Of a DNA stretch of 64,000 nt, positions 10,265 to 20,048 are shown piece by piece (positions within the stretch are counted from its first letter, which is position 1; each line of letters begins with the position of its first letter). The notes under the pieces were generated by a model. The model worked only from the letters and a program-made list of their open reading frames with translations. It was not told the DNA's origin and did no database searches. The stretch comes from Lysobacter stagni (GTDB taxonomy: Bacteria > Pseudomonadota > Gammaproteobacteria > Xanthomonadales > Xanthomonadaceae), in contig NZ_JASGBI010000001.1 of the NCBI RefSeq assembly GCF_030053425.1, forward strand, positions 2,240,001 to 2,304,000, read 5' to 3'. The position numbers and the translations under genes were made by a program.

Positions 10265-12700
10265 ATGACTGTTTCATCCGATCACGAGACGCTGAACCTG
10301 CCGGTGCTGCCGCTGCGCGACGTCGTCGTGTTCCCGCACATGGTGATCCCGCTGTTCGTCGGTCGCGACAAGTCCATCCATGCGCTGGATCTGGCGATGG
10401 AGTCCGACAAGCGGATCCTGCTGGTCGCACAGAAGTCCGCCGAGACGGACGATCCCGGCGCGGACGACCTGTACCGGGTTGGCACGCTCGCGCAGGTGCT
10501 GCAGCTGCTGAAGCTGCCCGACGGCACGATCAAGGTGCTGGTCGAAGGCGTCTCGCGCGTGGACGTCCATGACGTCGTCGAGCGCGATGGCGCGCTGAGC
10601 GGGCAGGCCGAAGTGGTGGAGCCGGAGAGCGATCGCGAGGAGCGCGAGATCGAAGCGATCGCGCGTTCGCTGATGGGCCTGTTCGAGCAGTACGTGAAAA
10701 CGAACCGCAAGCTGCCGCCGGAACTGATGCAGACGTTGTCGGGCATCGACGAACCCGGACGCCTGGCCGACACGATCGCTGCGCACCTGGGCGTGCGCAT
10801 CGGCGACAAGCAGAAGCTGCTCGAGACGCACGGCATCGGCGCGCGCCTGGAACAACTGGTCGGTCTGGTCGACGGCGAGATCGATGTGCAGCAGCTGGAG
10901 AAGCGCATCCGCGGCCGCGTGAAGTCGCAGATGGAAAAGAGCCAGCGCGAGTACTACCTCAACGAGCAGATGAAGGCGATCCAGAAGGAGCTCGGTGAGA
11001 TCGATGACGCACCCAATGACATCGACGAGCTGACCCGCAAGATCGCCGAAGCCGGCATGCCCAAGCCGGTGGAAACCAAGGCCAAGGCAGAGCTCAACAA
11101 GCTCAAGCAGATGTCGCCGATGTCGGCCGAAGCCGCTGTCGTGCGCAACTATCTGGACTGGTTGCTGGGCGTGCCGTGGAAGAAGCGCACCAAGGTGCGC
11201 AAGGACCTCAAGGCCGCGCAGGACGTGCTTGATGCCGACCACTTCGGCCTGGAAAAGGTGAAGGACCGCATCCTCGAGTATCTGGCGGTGCAGTCGCGCG
11301 TGAAGCAGATGAAGGGCCCGATCCTGTGCCTGGTCGGACCGCCGGGCGTGGGCAAGACCTCGCTGGGCCAGTCGATCGCGAAGGCGACGAACCGCAAGTT
11401 CGTGCGCATGTCGCTCGGCGGTGTACGCGACGAGGCCGAGATCCGCGGTCATCGCCGTACGTATGTCGGTTCGATGCCGGGCCGCATCGTGCAGAACCTC
11501 AACAAGGTCGGCAGCAAGAATCCGCTGTTCGTGCTGGACGAGATCGACAAGATGTCGATGGACTTCCGCGGCGATCCGTCCTCGGCGCTGCTGGAAGTGC
11601 TCGATCCCGAGCAGAACCACTCCTTCAACGACCATTACCTCGAGGTCGACCTCGACCTGTCCGAGGTGATGTTCGTCGCCACGTCCAACTCGCTGAACAT
11701 TCCCGGGCCGTTGCTGGACCGCATGGAAGTGATCCGCATCCCGGGTTACACCGAGGAGGAGAAGCTCAACATCGCCATGCGCTACCTGCTGCCGAAGCAG
11801 ATCAAGGCCAATGGCTTGAAGCCTGAAGAGCTGAAGGTTGCCGAGGGCGCGGTGCGCGACATCGTTCGCTATTACACGCGTGAGTCGGGCGTGCGTTCGC
11901 TCGAGCGCGAGATCGCCAAGATCTGCCGCAAGGTGGTGAAGGAGATCGCGCTCGCCGGACCGGCGAAGAAGAGCACGAAGAAGAGCGCGGTCAACGTCAC
12001 CTCGAAGAACCTCGACAAGTACCTGGGCGTGCGTCGCTACGACTTCGGTCGTGCCGAGGAGCAGAACGAAGTGGGTCTGGTCACGGGCCTGGCGTGGACG
12101 GAAGTCGGTGGCGACCTCCTGCAGATCGAAGCCACGCTGGTGCCGGGCAAGGGCCAGTTGCTGCTGACCGGTCAGCTGGGTGACGTGATGAAGGAATCCG
12201 CATCGGCCGCGTTGTCGGTTGTGCGCGCACGCACGGAGCAGCTGGGCATCGACCTGGACTTCCTGCAGAAGCACGACGTCCACGTCCACGTGCCCGAAGG
12301 CGCCACGCCGAAGGACGGCCCGAGCGCCGGCATCGCGATGGCGACGGCGCTGGTGTCGATGCTGACGAAGAATCCCGTGAAGGCCGACGTGGCGATGACG
12401 GGCGAGATCACCCTGCGCGGTCGCGTCCTGCCGATCGGTGGCCTGAAGGAGAAACTGCTCGCGGCGCTGCGCGGCGGAGTCCGCACCGTGATCATTCCCG
12501 AAGAGAACCGCAAGGATCTGACCGACCTGCCGAAGACCGTCACCCAGGGGTTGAAGATCATCCCGGCGAAGTGGATCGACGAGGTGCTGGGCATCGCCCT
12601 GGAGCGGGCACCGGCGCCGGTGTCGTCGCCTGCCGGCGGCAGCGAAGTTCCGGTGCGCGAAGGCGCCAAGTCGATCACGCAAACGGACGTCAAACATTGA
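10265..12700 (+). CDS. lon: Lon ATP-dependent protease
   Basis: Soluble homohexameric AAA+ serine protease for misfolded and short-lived regulatory proteins. The 811-aa protein has the N-terminal substrate-binding domain (starting [20 protein letters not shown]), a coiled-coil linker, Walker [10 protein letters not shown], Walker B FVLDEIDK, and the C-terminal peptidase domain with the nucleophile in PKDGPSAG and the Lys dyad partner about 43 residues later (LKEKLLAA). I place the start at the ATG at 10265, where family similarity begins; the upstream in-frame stretch is proline-rich and covers the promoter. A short Ala/Pro tail follows the protease domain. Confidence 0.97.
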   Translation: MTVSSDHETLNLPVLPLRDVVVFPHMVIPLFVGRDKSIHALDLAMESDKRILLVAQKSAETDDPGADDLYRVGTLAQVLQLLKLPDGTIKVLVEGVSRVDVHDVVERDGALSGQAEVVEPESDREEREIEAIARSLMGLFEQYVKTNRKLPPELMQTLSGIDEPGRLADTIAAHLGVRIGDKQKLLETHGIGARLEQLVGLVDGEIDVQQLEKRIRGRVKSQMEKSQREYYLNEQMKAIQKELGEIDDAPNDIDELTRKIAEAGMPKPVETKAKAELNKLKQMSPMSAEAAVVRNYLDWLLGVPWKKRTKVRKDLKAAQDVLDADHFGLEKVKDRILEYLAVQSRVKQMKGPILCLVGPPGVGKTSLGQSIAKATNRKFVRMSLGGVRDEAEIRGHRRTYVGSMPGRIVQNLNKVGSKNPLFVLDEIDKMSMDFRGDPSSALLEVLDPEQNHSFNDHYLEVDLDLSEVMFVATSNSLNIPGPLLDRMEVIRIPGYTEEEKLNIAMRYLLPKQIKANGLKPEELKVAEGAVRDIVRYYTRESGVRSLEREIAKICRKVVKEIALAGPAKKSTKKSAVNVTSKNLDKYLGVRRYDFGRAEEQNEVGLVTGLAWTEVGGDLLQIEATLVPGKGQLLLTGQLGDVMKESASAALSVVRARTEQLGIDLDFLQKHDVHVHVPEGATPKDGPSAGIAMATALVSMLTKNPVKADVAMTGEITLRGRVLPIGGLKEKLLAALRGGVRTVIIPEENRKDLTDLPKTVTQGLKIIPAKWIDEVLGIALERAPAPVSSPAGGSEVPVREGAKSITQTDVKH

Positions 12701-12764
12701 CGCAAACGGTCTCATCGACTTCGTGCAAAAACGCTGGAAGCCGCATCACAGCTAGCTTTCCGGC

Positions 12765-12793
12765 TTGCACCCCCAAAATGCCGCTGGTATAAC
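12765..12793 (+). promoter_or_regulatory. Sigma-70 promoter of hupB
   Basis: TTGCAC (12765-12770), exactly 17 nt, then TATAAC (12788-12793); each box differs from consensus at one or two positions. The predicted start leaves a leader of about 120 nt before the hupB ATG. Confidence 0.75.
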
Positions 12794-12919
12794 GGCTGCG
12801 GACCGCGCAGGGCATTGCAGCGCAATGTCTGCGGGGCGAAGTCGATCGGGGGATAGCCTTCGATTACATGCTGCTTCAATCAGAACATGCGGCATCATCC
12901 GCACAGGGAGTCAATACGA

Positions 12920-13192
12920 ATGAACAAGGCTGAGTTTGTTGGCGCCGTCGCCGAGGCCGCCGAGCTGTCCAAGACCGACGCCGCGAACGCCGTCGACGCG
13001 ATGATCAGCGTCGTCACCAAGGCGCTCAAGAAGGGCGACACGGTCACGCTGGTCGGCTTCGGCACCTTCCAGGTCCGCAAGCGCGCTGCGCGCCAGGGCC
13101 GCAATCCGAAGACCGGCGAGACGATCAAGATCAAGGCCTCGAAGAATCCGTCCTTCAAGGCTGGCAAGGCGCTGAAGGATGCCGTAAACTAA
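12920..13192 (+). CDS. hupB: DNA-binding protein HU-beta
   Basis: Histone-like nucleoid protein of exactly 90 aa. It carries the beta-arm signature [22 protein letters not shown], in which the RNPKTG tip intercalates into bent DNA. The start MNKAEFV follows CAGGGAG. Downstream of lon as in E. coli (lon-hupB), followed within 15 bp by tRNA-Val. Confidence 0.97.
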   Translation: MNKAEFVGAVAEAAELSKTDAANAVDAMISVVTKALKKGDTVTLVGFGTFQVRKRAARQGRNPKTGETIKIKASKNPSFKAGKALKDAVN

Positions 13193-13205
13193 GCGACTCG
13201 CCGAC

Positions 13206-13280
13206 GGGTGCTTAGCTCAGCGGTAGAGCGTCTCCTTTACACGGAGAGGGTCGGGGGTTCGAAACCCTCAGCACCCACCA
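13206..13280 (+). tRNA. tRNA-Val (UAC)
   Basis: 75 nt. The acceptor GGGTGCT pairs with AGCACCC; loop TTTACAC gives anticodon TAC; CCA is encoded. It begins 13 bp after the hupB stop, so it may be cotranscribed with hupB. Confidence 0.97.
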
Positions 13281-13319
13281 TCAAGCACCCCGCGGGTTGT
13301 TTGAAGAGTTTCGAAGCGC

Positions 13320-13396
13320 GGAGTGGTAGTTCAGTCGGTTAGAATGCTGGCCTGTCACGCCGGAGGTCGCGGGTTCGAGTCCCGTCCACTCCGCCA
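13320..13396 (+). tRNA. tRNA-Asp (GUC), copy 1
   Basis: 77 nt. The acceptor GGAGTGG pairs with CCACTCC; loop CTGTCAC gives GTC; discriminator G and CCA are encoded. Identical in sequence to the copy at 13508-13584. Confidence 0.97.
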
Positions 13397-13404
13397 GTTT
13401 CGTC

Positions 13405-13434
13405 AAGGGCGCCGGAAACGGCGCCTTTGGTTTT
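13405..13434 (+). terminator. Terminator after tRNA-Asp copy 1
   Basis: GGCGCCG / CGGCGCC stem with GAAA loop followed by TTTGGTTTT. Nearly the same hairpin follows copy 2, with two base differences that make this copy weaker. Confidence 0.75.
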
Positions 13435-13507
13435 ATAATGAGTAGGAAGGCCAGAAACGCGATTCAGTGCGTCAGGTCCGGAGCGAAAGCTCCAGGTTTC
13501 AAAACGC

Positions 13508-13584
13508 GGAGTGGTAGTTCAGTCGGTTAGAATGCTGGCCTGTCACGCCGGAGGTCGCGGGTTCGAGTCCCGTCCACTCCGCCA
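13508..13584 (+). tRNA. tRNA-Asp (GUC), copy 2
   Basis: 77 nt, identical to copy 1, 188 bp downstream of it. The spacer between the copies holds a TATAAT hexamer (13434-13439), but it overlaps the preceding terminator tail and lacks a -35. Confidence 0.97.
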
Positions 13585-13591
13585 GTTTCGC

Positions 13592-13625
13592 CAAGGGCGC
13601 CGGAAACGGCGCCCTTGTTTTTTTC
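13592..13625 (+). terminator. Terminator after tRNA-Asp copy 2
   Basis: Perfect 11-bp stem CAAGGGCGCCG / CGGCGCCCTTG with GAAA loop and a run of seven Ts. Confidence 0.9.
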
Positions 13626-13795
13626 CGGCATCGGCGCCGCGCCGCCGATACCGGATGCCCGGGCTCCGCCTTCGAAGGCGGCATTCGGCCCCCGGCCCCC
13701 GGCCGCCGAGCGGATCTGCCGATGGCGCAAACGGGCCGCCGTGATGGCGCCCTGGCGCGCTAAACTGTCGGGCTACGACCGAACTCGACCCCGAC

Positions 13796-15775
13796 ATGCT
13801 GCAGAAACTTCGCGATAAGACCTCGGGCTGGATCGCCACCGTGATCCTGGGCCTGTTGATCATTCCCTTCGCCTTCGTGGGCATCGAGCAATACCTCGGG
13901 CAGCGCACCGACACTTCGGTGGCGCGCATCGATGCGCCTCCGACCTGGTGGCCGTCGGCGCCGGCATGGTGGCCCGTGTCCGTCCTCTGGCAGCACGACA
14001 AGATCAGCATCGAAGAATTCCGCACGCGTTTCGAGCAGGAGCGCCAGCGCGCCCGCGCACAACGTGGCGAAGCCTTCGAGGCCCGTGAGTTCGAGACCGT
14101 CGAGAACAAGCGCGCCATCCTCGACACGCTGATCGACGCGCGCGTGCAGCTGATCGCGGCGCGCCGCGAAGGTCTGGTCGTGAGCGACGCGATGGTGAAG
14201 CAGGCCATCCACGACATCCCGGCGTTCCAGGTGGACGGCAAGTTCAACTATGACCGCTACAAGCTGACGTTGGCCTCGCTCAACCCGGCCCAGAGCGAGC
14301 GCCAGTTCGAGCAGACCATGCGCGAGGATCTGCAGCGTTCGATGCTCGCCGTGGGCGTGGGTACCAGCAACTTCATCACCTCTGCCGAGATGGATCGCCT
14401 CGTGCGCCTGATGGGTGAGACGCGTGATGTAAGCCTGCTGCTCCTGCCGCCGGCCGCGCCGGACACCGGCCCGGTGAGCGCCGCGGAAATCCAGCAGTGG
14501 TACGACAGCCACGGTGCCCAGTACCGTGCGCCGGAGTCCGTGTCGGTCGAGTTCGTCGAGGTGAATGCCGCGACGCTGCAGGCCGTCGCGCCCGCCGACG
14601 AAGCGGCGCTGCGCCAGCGTTACGAGCAGGAAAAGAGCCGCTTCGTCGAACCCGAGCAGCGCCTGGCATCGCACATCCTGGTGCGCGTCGAGGAAGGCGC
14701 GGACGCGACCAAGCAGAAGGCAGCCGAGCAGAAGGCCGCAAACCTGGCGGCGCAGGCGAAGGCAGCCGGTGCGGATTTCGCGGCGATCGCGCGCACGAAC
14801 AGCGAAGACACCGGTTCGCAGGCCGCCGGCGGCGACCTGGGCTGGGTGAGCAAGGGCATGATGGTTGGCCCGTTCGAGGAAGCGCTGTTCGCCATGAAGG
14901 CCGGCGAAGTCAGTGCTCCGGTGAAGAGCGAATTCGGCTGGCACGTGATCCAGCTGCGCGAAATCAAGACCGGCGCGCAGGAAACGTTCGAGCAGGCACG
15001 TGAAACCCTCGCGCGCGAGCAGGGCGATATCGACCGCGAGCGCAACGCCAGCGAGTTCACCAACCGCCTGGTGGACCTGACGCTGAAGAACCCGTCGTCG
15101 CTTGCTCCGGCCGCGCGCGAGATGAACATCCCGTTGCAGAACGCCGGTCCGTTCTCGCGCGGCACCGCGCAGGGCGTGCTTGCCAATCCGGCCGTCTTGC
15201 GCGTGGCGTTCTCGGAAGATGCGATCCAGAGCGGCGCCATCAGCGATCCGATCGAAGTCGCGCCGGGCCACAGCGTGCTGTTGCGCGTCACCGCCCATAC
15301 GCCGGAACGCGCACAGCCGCTGGCGCAGGTGCGCGATCAGGTCATCGCCGCCGTTCGCGCCGACCGTGCCGCCAAGGCGGCCGCGAAGGCGACCGATGCG
15401 CTGGTTGCACGCCTGAAGACCGGCGAGACGCTGGAGGCGATTGCGGCCGAGAAGCTGCTGCCGCCGCCGCAGGCCATTCCAGGCCTGCCGCGCGGCGCTC
15501 CGGTTCCCGATGCGGCGGTCAACGAGGCCATCTTTGCCGTGCCGGCGCCGGTCGCGGGCAAGGTGACCGCGGGTCATGCCGCGCTGCGCGAGGGCGGTAT
15601 CGTGCTGTTCTCGGTGAACAAGGTGACGCCGGGCGACGTCGCGGCGATGCCGCAGGCGCAGCGCGAACAGCTGCAGCAGCAGATCGCGCAGATCGGTGGC
15701 GGCGACGACGTGCAGGCGCTCGTCAGCGCGCTGCGCAAGCGTGTGAATGTCACGGTGGTCGAGCAGAACCTCTGA
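13796..15775 (+). CDS. ppiD: PpiD-type periplasmic chaperone / peptidyl-prolyl isomerase
   Basis: Membrane-anchored periplasmic folding factor acting on proteins leaving the Sec translocon. Of 659 aa: an N-terminal transmembrane anchor (about residues 12-31), a SurA-like helical domain, one parvulin domain (about 280-385, with LASHILV, GGDLGWV, GPFEEALF and FGWHVIQL motifs), then a C-terminal helical region. An unusual Trp/Pro-rich stretch (APPTWWPSAPAWWP) links the anchor to the SurA-like part; it is in frame and looks genuine. The ATG at 13796 starts MLQKLRDKTSG, directly before the anchor. A TAAACT hexamer at 13761-13766 may be its -10 element. Confidence 0.93.
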   Translation: MLQKLRDKTSGWIATVILGLLIIPFAFVGIEQYLGQRTDTSVARIDAPPTWWPSAPAWWPVSVLWQHDKISIEEFRTRFEQERQRARAQRGEAFEAREFETVENKRAILDTLIDARVQLIAARREGLVVSDAMVKQAIHDIPAFQVDGKFNYDRYKLTLASLNPAQSERQFEQTMREDLQRSMLAVGVGTSNFITSAEMDRLVRLMGETRDVSLLLLPPAAPDTGPVSAAEIQQWYDSHGAQYRAPESVSVEFVEVNAATLQAVAPADEAALRQRYEQEKSRFVEPEQRLASHILVRVEEGADATKQKAAEQKAANLAAQAKAAGADFAAIARTNSEDTGSQAAGGDLGWVSKGMMVGPFEEALFAMKAGEVSAPVKSEFGWHVIQLREIKTGAQETFEQARETLAREQGDIDRERNASEFTNRLVDLTLKNPSSLAPAAREMNIPLQNAGPFSRGTAQGVLANPAVLRVAFSEDAIQSGAISDPIEVAPGHSVLLRVTAHTPERAQPLAQVRDQVIAAVRADRAAKAAAKATDALVARLKTGETLEAIAAEKLLPPPQAIPGLPRGAPVPDAAVNEAIFAVPAPVAGKVTAGHAALREGGIVLFSVNKVTPGDVAAMPQAQREQLQQQIAQIGGGDDVQALVSALRKRVNVTVVEQNL

Positions 15776-15796
15776 CCGGTCAGCGGACGAGCCAAC

Positions 15797-15830
15797 AAAA
15801 AAGGCCCGGCAATGCCGGGCCTTTTCGTTT
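15797..15830. terminator. Bidirectional terminator between ppiD and fabI
   Basis: AAGGCCCGGC and GCCGGGCCTT stem arms with an AAT loop, A-run before and TTTTCGTTTT after. It serves the two convergent genes. Confidence 0.9.
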
Positions 15831-15845
15831 TGCCGATCGGAACAC

Positions 15846-16640
15846 TCAGTCGTTGCTGATGCCCGTCATGCCCAGGATGTTGTAACCGGCGTCGACGTAG
15901 GTGACTTCGCCCGTCACGCCCGCAGCCAGGTCCGAGCACAGGAACGCGGCCACGTTGCCGACGTCCTCGATCGTGACGGTGCGACGCAGCGGTGCGTTCT
16001 CTTCGACGTGGCCGAGGATCTTGCGGAAACCGGAGATGCCGGCGGCGGCCAGCGTCTTGATCGGGCCGGCGGAGATCGCGTTGACGCGGGTGCCTTCCGG
16101 ACCGAGGTTCAGCGCGAGGTAGCGCACCGACGCTTCCAGGCTGGCCTTCGCCACGCCCATCAGGTTGTAGTTGATCAGTGCGCGTTCGGCGCCGAGGTAG
16201 CTCAGCGTGACGATCGAGCCGTTGCGGCCCTTCATGAGCGGACGCGCCGCCTTGGCCAGCGCGGACAGCGAGTAGGACGAGACGTCGTGCGCGATGGCGA
16301 AGTTCTCGCGCGTCATGCCTTCCAGGAATTCACCGGCGATGGCTTCGCGCGGCGCGAAGGCGATCGCGTGCACGAGGATGTCGAAACCGTCGGTCCAGTG
16401 CTGGCCGAGCTGTTCGAAGCAGGCCGCGATCTGTGCGTCGTCGCTGACGTCGAGCGGCAGCACGATGTCGCTGCCGTAATCCTTCGCCGCCGATTCCACG
16501 CGCGATTTCAGCTTGTCGTTCTGGTAGGTGAACGCGAGCTGCGCGCCTTCGCGGTGCATGGCTTCAGCGATGCCGCTGGCGATCGAACGCTCGCTGGCGA
16601 TGCCGGTGATCAGTGCGCGCTTGCCTTGCAGAAAACCCAT
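15846..16640 (-). CDS. fabI: Enoyl-[acyl-carrier-protein] reductase, NADH-dependent
   Basis: Last reductive step of each fatty-acid elongation cycle and the target of triclosan. The 264-aa short-chain dehydrogenase begins [23 protein letters not shown], the FabI form of the nucleotide-binding loop, and has the active-site pair in the FabI spacing Tyr-x6-Lys (YNLMGVAK), preceded by the upstream SYLGAE tyrosine. I use the ATG at 16640, preceded by AAAGGA; an in-frame extension to 16793 lacks support. The other fab genes lie about 26 kb away. Confidence 0.95.
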   Translation of the reverse strand: MGFLQGKRALITGIASERSIASGIAEAMHREGAQLAFTYQNDKLKSRVESAAKDYGSDIVLPLDVSDDAQIAACFEQLGQHWTDGFDILVHAIAFAPREAIAGEFLEGMTRENFAIAHDVSSYSLSALAKAARPLMKGRNGSIVTLSYLGAERALINYNLMGVAKASLEASVRYLALNLGPEGTRVNAISAGPIKTLAAAGISGFRKILGHVEENAPLRRTVTIEDVGNVAAFLCSDLAAGVTGEVTYVDAGYNILGMTGISND

Positions 16641-16740
16641 GAGCCGTTCCTTTCTGTGGTCGTGACCGCGCGTGCGGTCGAGCAAAGACTCTAGTGTAGC
16701 CCCCGCCGGCACCGCGTTGCGGCGATGCGCCGGCGTAGGG

Positions 16741-17964
16741 TCAGGGCGATCCCGTCGATCCGGGAATCGCGTCACCGTGCTTGCCCAGGGCATCGATGAC
16801 CAGTATCTGGCCGGGTCGGAGCACGGCCTTCACGGCCAGGCCGTTGCGTTGCAGCAGGTCGCCCACGCCGATGCGGTAACGGCGCGCGATCGTCGAGGCG
16901 CTTTCGCCGCGTGCCACGGTGTGGCGGCGCGGCTCGGGCGCTGCTGCGGCGCCGTCAGCACCGGGCGGGGTGACGGGCGAGGCGTCGGCCATCGAATCCG
17001 GCGGGGCCACGGACGATCCGGCAACGTCGGCCACCGCAAGCAGCCGCGCGGGCGAGCCGCCGGCGCGGTTGATCCGTCCGTCGGCGAACACCGGATTCAG
17101 GCGCCGCAGCTGTTGTGAATCCTGCCCGGTGCGGGCGGCCCACTGATCCACGCGCTGCACGTCGACCTCGACCGCCTGCAGGCGCGGGACGTCGCGGTCG
17201 AGCGCGCGCATCCATTCCTCGCGGTCGTCCGCCTGTTCGATCAGGCACGAGAGCGCATGCAGCTTGCGCACATAGGCCGTGGTGATGTCCGGCATACCGA
17301 CGAGCTTGTCCAGTTGCACGTCGCGTGCGTTCTGGCCACTGCGCCGGAGTGCGTTGAGCACGCGGTACTCGCCGGCGTTGTAGGCCATGACGGCCAGCCG
17401 CCAGTCACCGGCGAACATGCCGTGCAGCGTCTTGAGGTAACGCACGGCGGCCTGTGTGGAATCGATCGGGGACAGGCGCCCGTCGTAGCCGGTGCGTATC
17501 GGCACGCCATGGTCGCGCGCGGTGATGCCGATCATCTGCCACAGGCCGGCCGGGCCCTGCGCGCTGCGTGCGCTGGGGCGGTAGCCGCTTTCGACGAACG
17601 GGATCAGCGCGAACTCGGTGGGCAGGTGGGAGGCGCGCAATGCGTCCACGACGTAGCCGAACAGAGGCAGGACGTCGTCATCGCCATTGGCGAGTTTGCG
17701 CGGCACATGGGCGAAGTGCTGGCGCCAGCGCACGGAAGCGGTGTCTGCCGCGCACTCGGGTTCCGCCAGTCCCTCGCGGAACACGCGGTAGATCTCCAGG
17801 CCGTTGCGCTTGCCTGGCGCGGGCAGGGTCGGGACCGCGGCAGCGACCGCGGTGGGCGCTTCGGGGCCGCCCGTGATCGCCTCTTCCTGCGCCGAGGCCG
17901 GGGTCATGGCGCTCGCCATCGCGAACGCCAGCACTGCGTACCGCCACGCGTGGGCGGCCCTCAC
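16741..17964 (-). CDS. mltD: Membrane-bound lytic murein transglycosylase, MltD-like, with LysM
   Basis: Cell-wall enzyme that cleaves peptidoglycan strands to anhydromuropeptides. The 407-aa protein has a signal peptide (about residues 1-25, ending TPASA), an SLT lysozyme-like domain with the catalytic Glu125 in [10 protein letters not shown] and the motifs GPAGLWQMI and AVMAYNAGE, and one LysM repeat at the C-terminus (about 346-393). E. coli MltD is a lipoprotein with two LysM units; here there is no lipobox Cys and only one LysM. The GTG start at 17964 overlaps the gloB stop by 4 nt, so the two are translationally coupled. Confidence 0.9.
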   Translation of the reverse strand: MRAAHAWRYAVLAFAMASAMTPASAQEEAITGGPEAPTAVAAAVPTLPAPGKRNGLEIYRVFREGLAEPECAADTASVRWRQHFAHVPRKLANGDDDVLPLFGYVVDALRASHLPTEFALIPFVESGYRPSARSAQGPAGLWQMIGITARDHGVPIRTGYDGRLSPIDSTQAAVRYLKTLHGMFAGDWRLAVMAYNAGEYRVLNALRRSGQNARDVQLDKLVGMPDITTAYVRKLHALSCLIEQADDREEWMRALDRDVPRLQAVEVDVQRVDQWAARTGQDSQQLRRLNPVFADGRINRAGGSPARLLAVADVAGSSVAPPDSMADASPVTPPGADGAAAAPEPRRHTVARGESASTIARRYRIGVGDLLQRNGLAVKAVLRPGQILVIDALGKHGDAIPGSTGSP

Positions 17965-18728
17965 GCGACGAATCCGTCCTTCCAGCGCCGCAATCCGGCG
18001 AACGTGTCCACGTCATCGGCCGGCTCCGCGGCGAGGTGGCGCGCGACGGCAGCGCGCACGGCGGTCCCGTCCACGCGCAGGAAGGGATTGGTGGCGAGCT
18101 CCATCGCGATGGTGCTGGGCAGGGTGGGACGTCCGGTCTCGCGCATGGCCTGCGCCTCCTCGATGCGGCGCTTCAGCGCCGGGTTGCCGGGTTCTACCAC
18201 GCGGGCGAAGGCGCCGTTTGCGAGCGTGTACTCATGTCCGCAACACACCCGGGTGTCGGGGGGCAGGGCGGCCAACCGCGAGAGCGAGGCGTGCATCTGT
18301 GCCGGCGTGCCTTCGAACAACCGTCCGCAGCCGAGACTGAACAGGGTATCGCCGCAGAAGAGCAGCGTTTCACCGACGTAGGCGACGTGGGTGAGGGTGT
18401 GGCCGGGCACCTCCAGCACGCGGAACCGCCAGCCGGCCGCATCGACCTCATCGCCCTCGCGGACGCGCCGGTAGCTCGCCGGGATGCGTTCGTCGTCGGG
18501 CGCGAAAACGGTCAGGTGCGGCCAGCGTTCGAGCAGGGCCGGCACACCGCCGATATGGTCCGGGTGGTGGTGGGTGAGCAGCACGGCGACCGGCTGCAGG
18601 CCGGCCGCGGCCGCCGCAAAGACCGGCGCCGGCTCACTGGGGTCGACGATCAGCGCACGGCTGCCATCGTCCTCCGCGCAGGTCCAGATGTAGTTGTCGC
18701 TGAGTGCGGGCAGGGGCTGCAGACGCAT
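17961..18728 (-). CDS. gloB: Hydroxyacylglutathione hydrolase (glyoxalase II)
   Basis: Hydrolyses S-lactoylglutathione to lactate and glutathione in methylglyoxal detoxification. The 255-aa metallo-beta-lactamase-fold protein has the binuclear metal motif THHHPDH (residues 52-58), VPGHT, the bridging Asp in FCGDTLF, CGHEYT, and the C-terminal NPFLR substrate-binding element. GAGGAG lies 7 nt before the ATG at 18728, which settles the start. It is divergent from the YafS-like gene, an arrangement shared with E. coli (gloB, yafS, rnhA, dnaQ). Confidence 0.95.
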   Translation of the reverse strand: MRLQPLPALSDNYIWTCAEDDGSRALIVDPSEPAPVFAAAAAGLQPVAVLLTHHHPDHIGGVPALLERWPHLTVFAPDDERIPASYRRVREGDEVDAAGWRFRVLEVPGHTLTHVAYVGETLLFCGDTLFSLGCGRLFEGTPAQMHASLSRLAALPPDTRVCCGHEYTLANGAFARVVEPGNPALKRRIEEAQAMRETGRPTLPSTIAMELATNPFLRVDGTAVRAAVARHLAAEPADDVDTFAGLRRWKDGFVA

Positions 18729-18812
18729 GCGGGACTCCTCGATGCTTGCCAGCGGGACGTGGCCGTGCCCCACAATCATCCCCGGCGAATGCCCCGGAGA
18801 CCGGTCCAGACC

Positions 18813-19520
18813 ATGCCCGCCCCCTCGTACCACCGTCAACACGAAGCCGGCATCGAGCCCCTGGCCTGGTTCGGCAGCGAGGCCGGGCAGGGCCTGCTGG
18901 CGGTGCAGGAGGCCGCGATGGCGCGCGTCCTGGCGTCATGGCCGGCCGCTCCCTGGGCCTGGCTGGGCACGCCGGGGGCGGCGCCACCCGACATGCCCGG
19001 CGGCCGTGGCGTCGTGCTGCGGCGTGACGGGGAGGGATTCAACGGCGCGGTCCGTTGCCGCCTGCCCCTGCCGTTCGCCAGCGAAGCCATGGGCGCGATC
19101 CTGCTGCAACACGCGCTCGACGACGGCTTCGCCATCGACGAGGTCCTGGACGAATGCGCCCGCATCCTCATGCCCGGAGGCACGCTGTGGCTGGCGGCGC
19201 TGAATCCGTGGAGCCCCTATCGGGCGCGATGGGCCCGCAGTGGGCTGCGCGCGCGGGACCCGGGCGGCTGGCAGTCCGCGCTGCGGCGCGCGGGCTTCGC
19301 CGTGGACACCGTGAGCCTGCAATGGCTCGGCCCGCATTGGCGCGTGGCCCATGGCGACGTGGGCGTCGGTGCCTCCGACCGTCTGCGCGCGGGCATCGCA
19401 CTGACCGTCAATAAACGCGTGCACGCGCTCATCCCGCCCAAGCCGCTGCGCAATCTGCGCTGGCAGACCGGCACGCGATCCCACCTCGCACGGCGGGCGC
19501 CGGCGATAATGGACCGATGA
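18813..19520 (+). CDS. YafS-like methyltransferase-fold protein
   Basis: 235-aa protein in the position of E. coli yafS, between gloB and rnhA. The second half shows class I methyltransferase features: [10 protein letters not shown], the [22 protein letters not shown] strand-loop, and [15 protein letters not shown]. The usual motif I (a DxGxG-type glycine loop that binds S-adenosylmethionine) is not recognisable where expected; the stretch there is [14 protein letters not shown]. So catalysis is uncertain. The substrate is unknown in all relatives I recall. Its stop overlaps the rnhA start by 4 nt. Confidence 0.75.
   Translation: MPAPSYHRQHEAGIEPLAWFGSEAGQGLLAVQEAAMARVLASWPAAPWAWLGTPGAAPPDMPGGRGVVLRRDGEGFNGAVRCRLPLPFASEAMGAILLQHALDDGFAIDEVLDECARILMPGGTLWLAALNPWSPYRARWARSGLRARDPGGWQSALRRAGFAVDTVSLQWLGPHWRVAHGDVGVGASDRLRAGIALTVNKRVHALIPPKPLRNLRWQTGTRSHLARRAPAIMDR
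19505..19516 (+). promoter_or_regulatory. -10-like box directly before the rnhA ATG
   Basis: GATAAT at 19505-19510 ends 6 nt before the ATG. There is no Shine-Dalgarno sequence in between (GGACCG), so a transcript from here would be leaderless. No recognisable -35. Confidence 0.4.
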
Positions 19521-19999
19521 ATCAAACCAACACGTCCCCCGCGTCATCCTCCAAGCAAATTGAAGCCCACACCGACGGCGCCTGTCTGGGCAATCCCGGT
19601 CCCGGCGGATGGGCCGCGCTGCTTCGTTACCGCGGCCACGAGCGCGAACTGTCCGGCGGTGAGGCCGACACCACCAACAATCGCATGGAGCTGATGGCCG
19701 CCATCATGGCGCTGGAAGCGCTGAGCGAGCCCTGCAGCGTCGTGCTCCATACCGATTCGCAGTACGTGCGCCAGGGCATCACCGAGTGGATCGGCAACTG
19801 GGTGCGACGCGGCTGGAAGACCGCCGGCGGCGATCCGGTCAAGAACCGCGACCTGTGGGAACGCCTGCACGCCGCGGCGCAGCGCCACAGCGTCGAATGG
19901 AAGTGGGTCAAGGGCCATTCCGGCGATCCCGACAACGAACGCGTCGACGTGCTCGCCCGAACGCAGGCGCAGCGGTTGCGCGCAGCGGTCGCACGCTGA
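19517..19999 (+). CDS. rnhA: Ribonuclease HI
   Basis: Removes the RNA strand of RNA-DNA hybrids during replication and R-loop clearance. All catalytic acids are present: Asp20 (HTDGAC), Glu58 (NNRMEL), Asp80 (HTDSQYV) and the C-terminal Asp in NERVDVLA, plus the mobile His in VKGHSG. A 10-residue Ser/Thr-rich N-terminal extension precedes the core relative to E. coli. 160 aa. It overlaps the upstream gene by 4 nt and is followed by dnaQ. Confidence 0.96.
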   Translation: MNQTNTSPASSSKQIEAHTDGACLGNPGPGGWAALLRYRGHERELSGGEADTTNNRMELMAAIMALEALSEPCSVVLHTDSQYVRQGITEWIGNWVRRGWKTAGGDPVKNRDLWERLHAAAQRHSVEWKWVKGHSGDPDNERVDVLARTQAQRLRAAVAR

Positions 20000-20032
20000 G
20001 CGACGCCGGGTCGGCACACTGCCGGTCGAACA

Positions 20033-20048
20033 TGTGAGAATGGCGCCG
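20033..20048 (+). promoter_or_regulatory. Extended -10 directly before the dnaQ ATG
   Basis: TG-T-GAGAAT (20033-20041) forms an extended -10 box that ends 7 nt before the ATG at 20049. A transcript starting at the usual distance would begin at or next to that ATG, giving a leaderless mRNA. Confidence 0.45.

Larger units (their letters stand above)
13318..13620 (+). repeat. Direct duplication of a tRNA-Asp plus terminator unit
   Basis: About 115 bp (13318-13432 and 13506-13620) are repeated in direct orientation with only a few differences, all after the tRNA. The unit starts 2 bp before the tRNA and ends in the terminator stem, so the whole transcription end was duplicated. The spacer between units is not repeated. 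Confidence 0.85.

Noticed and set aside
10274..12715. An 813-codon minus-strand frame opposite lon
   Set aside because: A mirror of lon codon bias with no domain, signal or ribosome-binding site.
13666..13681. 16-bp palindrome CCGCCTTCGAAGGCGG upstream of ppiD as an operator
   Set aside because: Could be a regulatory site, but it is a lone GC-rich palindrome near a terminator and nothing links it to a known repressor.
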